Shown here: positions 22,918 through 32,933 of the stretch, piece by piece
Layout of the letters: the number at the start of each line of letters is the position of its first letter
Position numbering within the stretch: position 1 is the first letter of the stretch
Source: Tuctoria greenei
Lineage: Eukaryota; Streptophyta; Magnoliopsida; Poales; Poaceae
NCBI GenBank assembly: GCA_036927565.1
Contig: JAYESD010000003.1
Coordinates: 98,069,591 to 98,133,590 of the forward strand
Reading direction: 5' to 3'
Length of the DNA: 64,000 bases
Program-made: the position numbers and the translations under genes
Notes under the pieces: model-generated
What the model was told of the DNA's origin: nothing
The model's database searches: none
What the model saw: only the letters and a program-made list of their open reading frames with translations

Positions 22918-23535
22918 ATGGGTAGCACCGCACCGAAGTGCTCCAGGTCATCGATGTCCTTCGAACCTCCTTCTCCGTTTCCGTCGCCACCAAGGCCGAT
23001 GGAACTGGAGGCGGTGCCAGCACCTCCTCCACTCCCGTTTCTGCCCGCGGCGCCCGCACCTCTTCCATCCGACTATGAGGAGACTGTCCGCCTCATGGAG
23101 GAAAGCATCGACAAACTCGACGGCAAGCTTAAGGAGGTCACCGGAAGCCTGTTCGCCACTGACGTGCAAGCAAAAGCTCTCGACAAAATGGTGCAGGATG
23201 TATTTCACAATACATCTCACTCCTGTCGCCGACTGGGACTTGGTGTCCTTCCCCACCATGCCAGCATGGACTCCACCGGCTACTACATCTTCGGGTTAGG
23301 CTTTGTTGCTGCTCGTCTCGACTGCCTCTACGAGACGATCGGTGAGGAGGCCGGGGAGGGGTTTCGCGAGCAACTCGTGGAGGCCGTCAGCCGGAAGAAG
23401 CTCGATCTAGTGTTGGAGGATGCTCCACCGGCGGTTGCGGCAGAGGCGGAGCCACCGGCGGCGGATGCAGAGGTGGAGGCACCACCGGCGGAGGCGGCGG
23501 TGGCGGCGGAGGTGGACAAGTCCTCCTCCGAGTAG
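22918..23535 (+). CDS. DVF/RLGLG family protein, copy 2 (205 aa, unknown function)
   Basis: The start is ATG 22918 (MGSTAPKCSRSSMSFEPPS) at the same place as in copy 3, downstream of a TATA box. Residues 10-55 are Pro-rich. Residues 58-95 are likely helical/coiled (EETVRLMEESIDKLDGKLKEVT). The core is VQDVFHNTSHSCRRLGLGVLPHHASM, DSTGYYIFGLGFVAARLDCLYETIGEEAGEGF. The C-terminus is low-complexity Ala/Glu/Pro. No signal peptide or membrane segment. I do not recognise the family. Two intact frames with a conserved core, and changes concentrated in low-complexity parts, suggest protein-level constraint at some stage. The GC-rich coding region contrasts with the AT-rich surroundings, fitting capture from a genic region. 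Confidence 0.6.
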   Translation: MGSTAPKCSRSSMSFEPPSPFPSPPRPMELEAVPAPPPLPFLPAAPAPLPSDYEETVRLMEESIDKLDGKLKEVTGSLFATDVQAKALDKMVQDVFHNTSHSCRRLGLGVLPHHASMDSTGYYIFGLGFVAARLDCLYETIGEEAGEGFREQLVEAVSRKKLDLVLEDAPPAVAAEAEPPAADAEVEAPPAEAAVAAEVDKSSSE

Positions 23536-23987
23536 AGTAAGATGAGTAGTAGTTTTTTCTTTTGTTTTCTATGTGTTTTTTTCCTGTTTGTAATATATGT
23601 GTTGTTTTTATGTTAATGAAAAATGTCTTTTAGTTTATGTTCTTTGAACAATGTGTCCTACTCTAGTACATGTACTAACGAAAAACTCCTCCTTTTATCG
23701 AAAAACATCGCATATGGAAAATTAACACATTAGTAATACTATACTGTATCTAATAAATACTCCCTCCCACAAATTTTCTGCAACCCTGCTGCACAGCATC
23801 GCGCATAATCGTGGGAGCGGGAAACACGGGATTTCCATACTTCGATGTCCAGACAACAAACCCAACGCGAAGCGAAGGATCTCAGCGGGATTTCCATGAG
23901 ACGGCGTGCGGGGCGGGGGCGCACGCTCGACGTTGTGCGGCAGGGCCGCAGAAAATTTATTTCCGCCCACCTAGGCCCAGAGCTTTA

Positions 23988-24225
23988 GGCTGTGTTTGGG
24001 AGCACAGTGTTTCAATACTAAAGTTTTGGAAACCACAGTTTTTAAAATGACATGGCAATACCAAAGTACGTATTTTAGTAACACAGTTTTGTAATACCAC
24101 CATTTTGCAATACATAGGACTGTTTGGTTGACAAACACCATTCTGTAAAAAATATCATAGTAATCTCAAATACCACGGTATTGCTAATTGCTCTAAAACC
24201 CCAAAAATACTGTGTTCCCAAACAC
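23988..24225. mobile_element. MITE with GGCTGTGTTTGGGAGCACA termini, copy A
   Basis: The left GGCTGTGTTTGGGAGCACAGTGTTT pairs with the right AATACTGTGTTCCCAAACACC. Interior AT-rich with alternating ggtatt/aatacc. A second copy is at 36020-36327. Confidence 0.75.
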
Positions 24226-24279
24226 CAAAATTGAATTCTCTGTGGCCCTTCCGCACACAGCCGTCTCTGTGCGACCCTG

Positions 24280-24763
24280 CCCAGATGGTTGCCACGTACG
24301 TTCACGCTCCAAATCTTGCAGCCAAGGGCGCACTGCACGGTTCCCGCGACTGCACCACCCTGCCCTGATGATTGCCATGTACGCGAGCGCACCGAATCTT
24401 GCAGGGCGCACAGGCACACACGAACTCCATGTCCGAACTTTGCTCAGTGATCCGAATAACTCGGTGCTCAGTGTGCACGATCCATCATCATGCGCACGAA
24501 TAATATTATGAAATTATCAACTTTGATGATTCAATAATCCCAATTAAGTTTCATCCAACCTACCAACAAAAAATTGGATCATCCAGTCCATCCAACAAAA
24601 CGTTAATTTGGATGATCCAAGACATAAAGAAATGGATGATCTATCTCCAATCGAACTTCGACGTCAAACCAAACGCAATTGATGGCTGAGCACTTTGTCA
24701 CATGTCACTAGAGTGTACGCACAAATGACAAATACACGGCCTCAACACCAGGTTTAGGGTGCA
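24280..24763. repeat. Duplicated segment, copy 2 (pair of 14783-15258)
   Basis: Near-identical to 14783-15258 over the full length, with an extra agccaagg-type indel near 24320. No coding function recognised. Confidence 0.85.
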
Positions 24764-25096
24764 TTGTGGACTAACCACATGACCCGACCAAACACTCACG
24801 TAATTACCATACACCTGCAAGAGCAACTACCTTGCCGCATCCTTCGCGTACGAACGACAACACCGACCAACTTATACTTTTCGTACTAGGTACAAATAAT
24901 TTTCCTTGTCCATGAGCCAATAAACAAGCTCTTCTGATGCGGCTTTTGTAGTTAAGAAATGAACTATGACAGAGCGACAAGTTCATGGAGACGGGGGGAG
25001 TACATATGATCATCAACGTCTCTCTCACATGCATGTTAATTATAATTGTCCATGCATGCTACCCTACACCCCAAACATAGGATGATCAACAAGCCA

Positions 25097-25099
<3 letters not shown>

Positions 25100-25136
<37 letters not shown>
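25100..25136. repeat. (AT)n microsatellite
   Basis: Uninterrupted AT dinucleotide run of 37 bp. Confidence 0.95.
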
Positions 25137-25138
<2 letters not shown>

Positions 25139-25160
25139 CGATCTTTCAACAAAAATAGAA

Positions 25161-25163
<3 letters not shown>

Positions 25164-25215
<52 letters not shown>
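25164..25215. repeat. (TA)n microsatellite
   Basis: Uninterrupted TA run of about 52 bp, in the next copy of the upstream repeat unit. Confidence 0.95.
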
Positions 25216-25221
<6 letters not shown>

Positions 25222-25369
25222 GTTAGTTGTCACGCCCAACGTGATCAACGAGCCTCAAATTATATACGACGATCTTTCAACAAAATTAGAAAACACTTAT
25301 GTCATCAAACATGCATGATCGAGGTCTTTTGCATGTCAAACAGAAAATATGAACGAGGGTTTGCGATAT

Positions 25370-25373
<4 letters not shown>

Positions 25374-25429
<56 letters not shown>

Positions 25430-25452
25430 GTGTGTGTGTGTGTGTGTGTGTG
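25374..25452. repeat. (TA)n(TG)n compound microsatellite
   Basis: TA run to 25427, then TG run 25429-25452; likely Z-DNA-prone and unstable. Confidence 0.95.
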
Positions 25453-25833
25453 TTAATGAATGCATGAATGTGTGGTGTGTTCATCGTCTTGTACTTTTTT
25501 CTTGTGTTTTCTGACGATCTTTAAAAAAATAAGAGAAAACATGTAACGTCATGAAACATGATCGAGGTATTTTGCGTGACAAACTGAAAAAAACAGGAGC
25601 ATGTGCCGGTGGGCCCTTTGCGTGTCAAAATAAAAAACTGGAACTGAAAAACTGAAATACCGCCGGACGGACTTACAAAATATGCCAGGTGGGCCACTAC
25701 CCTGGACCCTTTGCATGTCATATTAAAACATTGTGTGTGAAGCGGAGATGGAAGCCAACAACGGTTTGGATTAATTTGAAAGCGCAGTTTTCGAAGCTTC
25801 CTATCATCTCCACTCGCACGGGATGAGGAACCG

Positions 25834-25841
25834 CTATAAAG
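25834..25841 (+). promoter_or_regulatory. TATA box of DVF-family copy 3
   Basis: CTATAAAG in the same context as copy 2, about 135 bp before ATG 25976. It lies downstream of the in-frame ATG at 25823, which argues against that ATG as the start. Confidence 0.65.
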
Positions 25842-25975
25842 GCACACCCATCCTCTTGCGTCTCCGCCGCACCACTCCATCTCCATCGATTGTAGCCTCC
25901 AAACTTCTCTTCCTTCACCGCTGCACCATCGTCGACCACTTCTCACTCTTTCTCCGCAACTCCGTCGTCGCACAA

Positions 25976-26596
25976 ATGGGTAGCCCCGCACCGAAGCGCT
26001 CTAGGCCGTCGACATCCTCCGAACCTCCTTCTTCTCTGTTTCCGTCGCAGCCAATGCCGGTGGAACTGGAGGCGGCGCCCGCACCTCCTTCGTCCCCTTC
26101 TCCGCCCGCGGCGCCCGCACCTCCTCATCCCATTTGGGTTCAGGAGACTGTCTGCCTCGTCGAACACCGCTTCGATGAACTCGATCGGCGCCTGAAGGAG
26201 GCCATCGAGAACCTTTCCACCACCGCCGGGCGAGCGAAAAATCTCGACATATTGGCGCGGGATGTATTTTCTGATACATCTCGCTCGTGTGAGCGTCTGG
26301 GTCTTGGGAAACTTCCAGTCTGCACCAGCATGGACACTGCCGGCCAATACTGCTTTGGGTTAGGGTTTGTGGCCGGTCGTCTCAACGTCCTCTACGAGAC
26401 GATCGGGGAGGTGGCTGGGGTGGAGGGCCGCCAGCATCTTCTCCGGACCGTCGCCCGGAAGCTTCGGACTCAATTGCCGGAGGAGGCGGCAGCAACGGCG
26501 GTAGCAGAGGAGGCAGCGGCGGTAGTGGCGGAGGAGGCAGCGGCGGCAGCAGCGGCGGAGGCAGAGGTGGAGGAGATCTCCGACGACTCCGAGTAG
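25976..26596 (+). CDS. DVF/RLGLG family protein, copy 3 (206 aa, unknown function)
   Basis: It starts at ATG 25976 (MGSPAPKRSRPSTSSEPPS), aligned with copy 2; the basic KRSR stretch could act as a nuclear signal. A Pro-rich segment (30-58) is followed by a helical segment (ETVCLVEHRFDELDRRLKEAIENL). The core is ARDVFSDTSRSCERLGLGKLPVCTSM, DTAGQYCFGLGFVAGRLNVLYETIGEVAGVEG, RKLRTQLPEE. The tail is Ala/Glu-rich, ending EVEEISDDSE, an acidic, CK2-like end. It is intact. Homology with copy 2 begins well upstream of the TATA box and continues past the stop (gagtagagtag...tctatgtg), so they are segmental duplicates. Family and function not recognised. Confidence 0.6.
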   Translation: MGSPAPKRSRPSTSSEPPSSLFPSQPMPVELEAAPAPPSSPSPPAAPAPPHPIWVQETVCLVEHRFDELDRRLKEAIENLSTTAGRAKNLDILARDVFSDTSRSCERLGLGKLPVCTSMDTAGQYCFGLGFVAGRLNVLYETIGEVAGVEGRQHLLRTVARKLRTQLPEEAAATAVAEEAAAVVAEEAAAAAAAEAEVEEISDDSE

Positions 26597-26599
26597 AGT

Positions 26600-27901
26600 A
26601 GTATTTGTAGTTTTTCTTTTTCTTGTCTTCTATGTGCTTTCGTAGTTCTTGTTTGTAATATGTGTTGTTTCTATTTTAATGATAAATGTCTTTTCTGTTC
26701 ATGAACAATGCGTCCTATGCAGTATCGAAAAGCATCTCCTTTCTGATAAAGGGGCGAGATAACTGTTGTTCAATGTCTAGGCAAGAATTCGTTGTGTTGC
26801 GACAATCAACGACTCTTGGTTGAAACTCCATTGAGATCGTGGTTGAGGCTGCGTTTCTCCTCTTTTTTGTTCTTTCACTCAATTTTTTCATTTGTAGTCG
26901 GTGTATGGGAAAATGTATTTTTAGTATGTAGTAGTATATACTACATGTTATCGTTTCATTGTGATTAATGTTACAAAATGCTGATTGTTTACCATCATTT
27001 CATGCACTTGGCTGTATTTGCATATCGTTTGCATTAGCACATATGTATACATTTGGCGATTCATATTTTTTTTCGTATTTTTTTGGAATGTCCCACTAGC
27101 TAGCAGATGACTCCTTTTAGATTTTGATCTCCATGCATGGCAACAAAGATGAATTAAGAAGCGAGCAAGTTGTCCTAAGATGAAGTCTACCCCTCTAGCT
27201 ACACACACCAGCCATGTGCAGGAATCGACGCGACATGACATGTAATTAATCACGATTGGATGCGTGCACAAGGGCACAACATGCGTCAAATTCTCCACTC
27301 GCACGAAAATTTTTCCGTTCTACTTGGCGCGCCACATTTGAGATTTTGACAATTCAATTTTCACTACCTGCGCCTCCAATTTCAGTCCCGCCTATTATTG
27401 TAACCCTATTTCAGCCACGATGAGTATAAATGGAAACACTGGCCTCCGTTCCCGACACACCGCTGCCCCGCCCTTTCGGTGATCTCGCAGTACTCCAAAA
27501 TGTGTTGGCTCTCTTTTCTGTGTTCCATACTTGTATTCCTAAGAAATTCCCTTGTTTTCATTTCCCACGGTTTTTACAATTTTTCCCCCATGGATCACGC
27601 AGTGACACATCGAAGCTCTTGGTGGTATTGACTCCTGGTTAGAATGCCGGGCAACCAAGTTTGACGGGCTCTAACGAACCTCTTCGTCGCTGACACCTCC
27701 CTGCGACATCGCATCCCGGACTCCAGTTTTGTGCTAGGTAAACTACACGATCCATGCCGTCTTTTTATAGAGCTATATTGGCTTGGTTGTAAATGATCCA
27801 TGCAGTTTTGGCCTAGTTAAGTTATACACGATCCATCCTGATGTACAAAGATTAAATAAATTAACAAAGAAGAAATGTGTTCTTTTGTTTCACTAATTTA
27901 G

Positions 27902-27962
<61 letters not shown>

Positions 27963-28370
27963 CGCACTACATCTCTCTCTAAATAAATGTTGCTCCGGTA
28001 GCTTATTACGGTAGTGTATTTCTAGTTCAATTCCTGGCCAGGAACGACAAATACTAAAAACCATAGGTACTAGTATGTAATTTCTGGATTTAGAAGTAAA
28101 TGACGCACAGGTTATCTGATCAACCACTCCAAATTTTGTACTCTCATTCCTGTTTTACAAATTTGTATTCCTAAGATTTTTAGTTCCCATGGTTTTCACT
28201 TTTTTTCTTTCTTGTGGCTTTCCTGGATCGTACATTTTTTTCTATTCTTTCTTTTCTAATTCCTCCGTTAGTAACCAACACTGCAGTTTATAGAAAGCAC
28301 ACTGTCCGATCTAAAATCTACGTCTGTCATGTAATCTGATGTTATCACTGTTATTTGGAATAACTATTTA
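26600..28370. other. Long spacer in the E2 cargo without recognisable gene
   Basis: Contains the 3' trailer of copy 3 and scattered short frames without similarity (for example 26948-27304 minus and 27430-27642 plus). Nothing here supports a gene call. Confidence 0.4.
27903..27958. repeat. (TA)n microsatellite
   Basis: Uninterrupted TA run of 56 bp. Confidence 0.95.
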
Positions 28371-29957
28371 CAATGCTCTTTACATTAGGAACAAGACATC
28401 AAACCGTGATGTCGTCTACAAGCATTCATGGTGGCCAACAAGCACCTGGTATAACTATAAATGTGTTTACTATCAAAATTAAACAAATTTCGACGATATT
28501 AAATCGTTTGCATGGTAGGCAGAGAATATTGCAAGACATGATGTTCAGGAACCCCGAGGTTCTTCACTCCCTGGTACTACTACGATGCATGAACCAACAA
28601 CAGGTATAGATATACAAACCAGAAATACTCCTTCCGCCCCAGCATAATTTTACTTTTGGAGCTTAAAAAATGTCGCGCTCCAACTCTATTCTCGGTAGTA
28701 GCTTCCAACTACCCATATCACATCACATTACTACCTGCCTCTCTACCGTGCTATTTGTTTTGGCAGAGCGTGTTAGTTTTTTACTCTACTCCATTGGCAT
28801 TGAATTTGGAGCATTTTGAGAGACTACATTCTGTCCTTTAGATATATTGATGATGGGTGTATCATGGTCATTTGCATTCTTTCCTAGGCTCTATTAATTG
28901 TTTTAGCATGCCTTGTGATTCTACTTTCTTATTAGTACTTAGTCTTTATAGTTAACAGTTCATCAGCCTGTGTGATGATGGCATGATTTTTTTTATGCCT
29001 CCACGATGTGCTCTCTCGCCAGCGGCCACTCCGGCCGGCACCGGTGCCTACGCCCACGCCCTGCTACTGGTCACTTCAGTGTCCTCCCCGACGCATCTCC
29101 CTCGCGCATCGCCACGTCCCATCCTTCGCGTGCCATGATTACCCCGCCGCCCACAAATCCCTGGCCATTACTCGCCCAACCACCAATCCTCCTCGAGATT
29201 TTTGGCGAGACCGAACCCTCGCTTTGTTGAATGTCGCAAGCTGGCACTATGCAGTACTGCACCTGCAGTAGTCGCCACTGACAAGTAGACCCGATGTCTC
29301 ATGGGCCCACATGTCAGTGGCAGCTAATGCAGGTGCAGTACTGCGAAGGATTTCAATCCCGCAATCTGCCTTCCTTATCTGTCTTGCATTCACCACCTGC
29401 TACCGCTGGCGTTCATTACTTGCCCTGCAACTAATAATTCTCTTCGAGACGCACTTCGGTTGATGTCAGTCAGACCGAACTAGCAAACTCTATCTTTGTC
29501 TAGTCTAGCGGTCCCAGCTGCATGCCCCCTCACAGTCTTGCCTGCTTCGCTCATGGACTGAAAATCCTCTGCATTACTACGAGTGCATACCGCCACTGAC
29601 ATGTGTACCTGATGGCTCATTTTAGGGTATGAACAGCAACAAAGAAGTCAATAATGTAACCCCCCCCCCCTCAAAATCGGTGTTGCTAGGACAGTCCTAA
29701 CTACTGTAGTAGTTCATTTTTAATTCATTTGTGGGCGACAACTAATATAAACTAGGAGGGAGTACTACAGAACAAAATGGTGCTGGCACGACGCGGTCCT
29801 CCCACACTCGTATTTGCCGCACTCGTCCTGAAGACGGTATGAACATCAGACTTTTCTTCTTTTGACACTATTTATAGATGATACTAAACTTGTTCAGGCG
29901 GTAATTTGCTTTAATCATTTACCATTTGAATCAATGTAACAGAAGGAAGGAAGCTAG
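28370..29957 (+). other. Probable 5' part of the E2 TnpA-like gene (exons not resolved)
   Basis: Candidate exon ends with good donor sites lie at about 28605 (caacaacag/gtatag) and about 29826 (gaagacg/gtatga), and the proven-looking exons begin at about 29958. A start codon could not be chosen, because no long conserved domain is visible here. A 94-bp palindrome lies in between at 29251-29344. Confidence 0.35.
29251..29344. mobile_element. 94-bp palindromic MITE-like element
   Basis: GCAGTACTGCACCTGCAGTAG at the left and CTAATGCAGGTGCAGTACTGC at the right are inverted; the centre is ...gggcccacatgtcagtggc. Related to 18447-18604. Confidence 0.65.
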
Positions 29958-31391
29958 GAAGAAGTGTGGCTAAAGGACCTAAGGTTTGCCAGAATACGCT
30001 ATGCATCCCAAGTTAGTAGAACGCAGCATGTGAAGCTACCAATTCAGTTCTCCGCTAGGTTGGGTGCTGCGGTTGGTATTAATCAGCGGCACGTTGTCGA
30101 TGATGTGGTTATGTTTAGAAAAAGACATGCATCCCTCACCGGTGCAACGAAGTGGTCAGTGGTTGGCCATAGTAACAAGAGAGATATAGTACGAGACATT
30201 CTGGTTAGTGTTGTCACACCCCCACACAAGTATTTTTTTCTTGCAATCTCCATCCTGTACATTTACAGCAACTTGTTATACAATGTACAGGATGCCTGGG
30301 ACATTGAGGACACAGCGGAGAGCGCAAGAACAATTTTGAAAATTGCTGGTGAGCGCTACAAGGGGTGGCGCTCGACTTTGCATGCCACCTATAAGAGTTA
30401 TTCTACCGATGAAGAACGTATACGAAACCAGCCTGCTGACGTAACGACGCCCGGGTGGTTGCACCTAATAGAATATTTTGGGTCTGAGCGATTCATGGTC
30501 AGCTAACTTTTTAATAGCTTCGCATCATACAAAAAAATATTTCATTAACTTTCATTCGTGGATTTAATTCTTAAAATTATTGCAGTCAATAAGCAGGACC
30601 AATTCTCAAAATCGAAGAAGACAAAAGGCGTGTCACTTTCTTGGCTCCAAATCCTACGCCCAACTTAGTTACGAGAAGGTATGAAAAAAAATCACGCTTT
30701 TACTTTGCGCTGCAAACAATATGTATACCGACATGTTGAAGTTTACTTGTATTTTATATAGCGAGATCCAGAGACCGGAGAAGAACCCGTTGACATACAA
30801 CTGTGGGAGGCAAGCCATTTGTTGAACGGTAACTGGACAAACAAGCTGGCAGAAGCTGTACATGTGAGTAACATTTCAAACAATCCCCAATTAAATAAAT
30901 ATTTGCAAATTACCTGTGACTTTTCTTTTCGTATATAGATCTAGGCACGTGCCCAAGTGGACGACATGGAAGCTGAGCAGGGAGGCCCAATTCCAAATGA
31001 GGAGAGAAACCACATCTTCCAGCATTGTTATATATCCTCAATCGGTTGTGCAGGATCACAGGTTCGGGGGCGTGGTTATATGGCTAACCCAACTGGTCCC
31101 GAACGTGAACGTATGCGTATCCAGATGTCTGAACACCTCAACGACCAAGTTCGAAACTTAGAAGTTCAAAATGCAGGCCTCAATGAAATAGTGCAGGACT
31201 TGGAAGGAAGAAATGATAGCTTAAACACCCAGATGGACTGCATAAACCAGAAGAATGAAGAGTTAATCATTGAAGTCCAGAACTTACAAGGTCAGATAGC
31301 AGCTGATCGTGAACAGACAGCTAAGGAAATGCAGGACATACTCGCCTCATTGGCTGAAATGCACAAAATGATGATGGCGACCACTCCATAG
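29958..31391 (+). CDS. E2 TnpA-like protein (Ptta/En/Spm family), five 3' exons
   Basis: Proposed exons are about 29958-30203, 30291-30497, 30586-30678, 30762-30863 and 30945-31391; all introns are GT-AG and in phase 0. The product reads HVKLPIQFSARLGAAVGINQ, then an AWDIED...ERYKGWRSTLHATYKSY segment, TTPGWLHLIEYFGSERFM, a SISRTNSQNRRRQKACHFLGSKSYAQL block, RDPETGEEPVDIQLWEASH and a C-terminal coiled coil (about 31100-31370, LEVQNAGLNEIVQDLEGRNDSLN). This is the plant transposase family Ptta/En/Spm (TnpA), which binds subterminal repeats. The frame is open through all five exons. Intron 1 (87 bp) is itself open and in frame, so its retention would add 29 residues. In exon 5 the AG at 30943-30944 must be used; the AG six bases earlier would add an immediate stop. 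The start lies in unresolved upstream exons. It is divergent from TnpD. Confidence 0.8.
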
Positions 31392-31589
31392 AAGGTCCAA
31401 CAAATAAGGAACCGCCAAAAGCCACCTACTCCAACAATTAGTCCCGCTCAGCTTAGGAAAACTCTTAGCAATGCAAACATGTCGCTTAAGTAATCCTTGA
31501 GTGTTTTTATGCGTGTTGTAAAATTGATGGATTTTTATTGTTAAACTCGTGATTCTGTTTCCACTAATTTTCAAACCTGGTGCATTCGG

Positions 31590-32915
31590 GTTCTACTGCC
31601 GCTAATTATAAAACGTGGCATTACGAATTTCTCGTCACGAATGATAAATTGTTGCAATAGCAAGCTATTGATAATACGGATAATGAAACATGGCAATAGA
31701 ATGACAAAACGTTGCAGAATAAATATTTGGCAATGACTCAAAAAACGTTGCATTAAAACACTATTGCCACAGATAAGAAATCGTTGCAATACCAAACTAT
31801 TCGCCACGGATGATAAATCGTTGTGGTACCATACTAGTTCCAACGGATCTGAAATCGTTGCAATACAGTACTATTCACCACGTTTGTGGACTCGTTGCAA
31901 TACCCAACTATTCGCCACGGATAAGAAAATGTTGCAGTACCAGACTAGTTCCCACGGATCTGAAATCGTTGCAATACGGTACTATTCGCCACGTTTGTTG
32001 ACTCGTTGCACTAACCTACTATTTTCCACGGATGTTAAACTGTCGCAGTATCTTACTATTTGCCACGGATGTGAAAATCGTTGCAATATGTTACTATTTG
32101 CCACGGCTGTGAAAATCGTTGTAATACTGTAGTATTTGCCACGAATGTGAAAATTGTTGCAATCACGTACTATTACCACGAATGTAAAAATCGTTGCAAT
32201 CACATACTATTACCACGAACGCGAAATCGTTGCAATACAACGCTATTCGTTGCAATACGTTAAATCAACGCAATATGGTAAACAGTTCCAATAACATACT
32301 ATTTGCCACGAATGTGATATCATTACAATACCGTACTATTGGCATGCCTGCGAAACCGTTGCAATACAATGCTATTCGTTGCAATACGTTAAATCATCGC
32401 AATACGCTAAACCGTTGCAATAACATAATATTTGCCACGAATGTGAAATCGTTACAATACCGTACTATTGCCAAGCCTGTGAAATCATTGCAATCACATA
32501 CAATTACCATGAATGTGAAATCGTTGCAATACCATGCTGTTTGTTGCAATACGTTAAATCGTCGCAATACGCTAAATCGTTGTAACAACATACTATTTGC
32601 CACGAATATGAAATCGTTGCAATACCCAACTATTTGCCACGATCGTGAACCCGTTGAAATACCGTACAATTTGTTGCGATACGTTAAATCGTCGCAATAC
32701 ATGAAACCGTTGCAATAGCATCCTATTTGCCACCGAAGTAAAATTGTTGCAATACCATACTATTAGCCACGGATGCCAAGTCGTCGCAAATAACCTATCG
32801 CTGCAGGAATTATTACGACAATTCGTAAAAACTATCGCCACGATCTTTTTCGTTGCAACAACGACCTATTGCGACGAAAAACGACCTATTGCGACGAATT
32901 TTTTTGTTGCGATAA
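31590..32915. repeat. E2 right subterminal array, about 38-bp units, inverted relative to the left array
   Basis: Units are of the form TTGCCACGGATGTGAAATCGTTGCAATACCGTACTAT. On the minus strand the unit reads TATTGCAACGATTTCAC...CCGTGGCAAATAG. This aligns with the left-array unit TGTTGCAACGATTCAC...TTCGTGGCATTAG. The two ends of E2 therefore carry the same recognition unit in opposite orientation, as expected for TnpA-mediated synapsis. Confidence 0.85.
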
Positions 32916-32918
32916 ACC

Positions 32919-32933
32919 GGAATCCTTGCAGTG
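32919..32933 (-). repeat. E2 right terminal inverted repeat
   Basis: GGAATCCTTGCAGTG, the inverse of the left terminus with one mismatch; followed by AAAG, matching the AAAG before 8711. Confidence 0.92.

Larger units (their letters stand above)
8711..32933. mobile_element. Complete 24.2-kb CACTA element E2 with captured cargo
   Basis: The termini are CACTACAAGGATTCC (8711-8725) and GGAATCCTTGCAGTG (32919-32933), inverted repeats with one mismatch. Inside each is a subterminal array, and the two arrays carry related units in opposite orientation. TnpD is on the minus strand near the left end and a TnpA-like gene on the plus strand near the right end, so the two are divergent; canonical En/Spm has both on one strand. 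Between them lie about 15 kb of cargo. The insertion site is exact: the flanks ...ACAAGGAAAG and AAAGCCTCTC... join to the uninterrupted homologous sequence at about 12915-12927. AAG (or AAAG) is present on both sides, close to the 3-bp duplication expected for CACTA. Confidence 0.9.

Noticed and set aside
25036..25248. Reading frame with long Ile-Tyr repeats (also 27861-28127)
   Set aside because: Translation of TA microsatellites; no coding evidence.
25823..25975. N-terminal extension of family copy 3 from ATG 25823
   Set aside because: The TATA box at 25834 lies downstream of this ATG, and copy 2 has no matching extension; ATG 25976 aligns with copy 2.
28656..29271. Host gene fragments in the E2 cargo (short frames)
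   Set aside because: No conserved motif; frames short and overlapping; part is a palindromic MITE.
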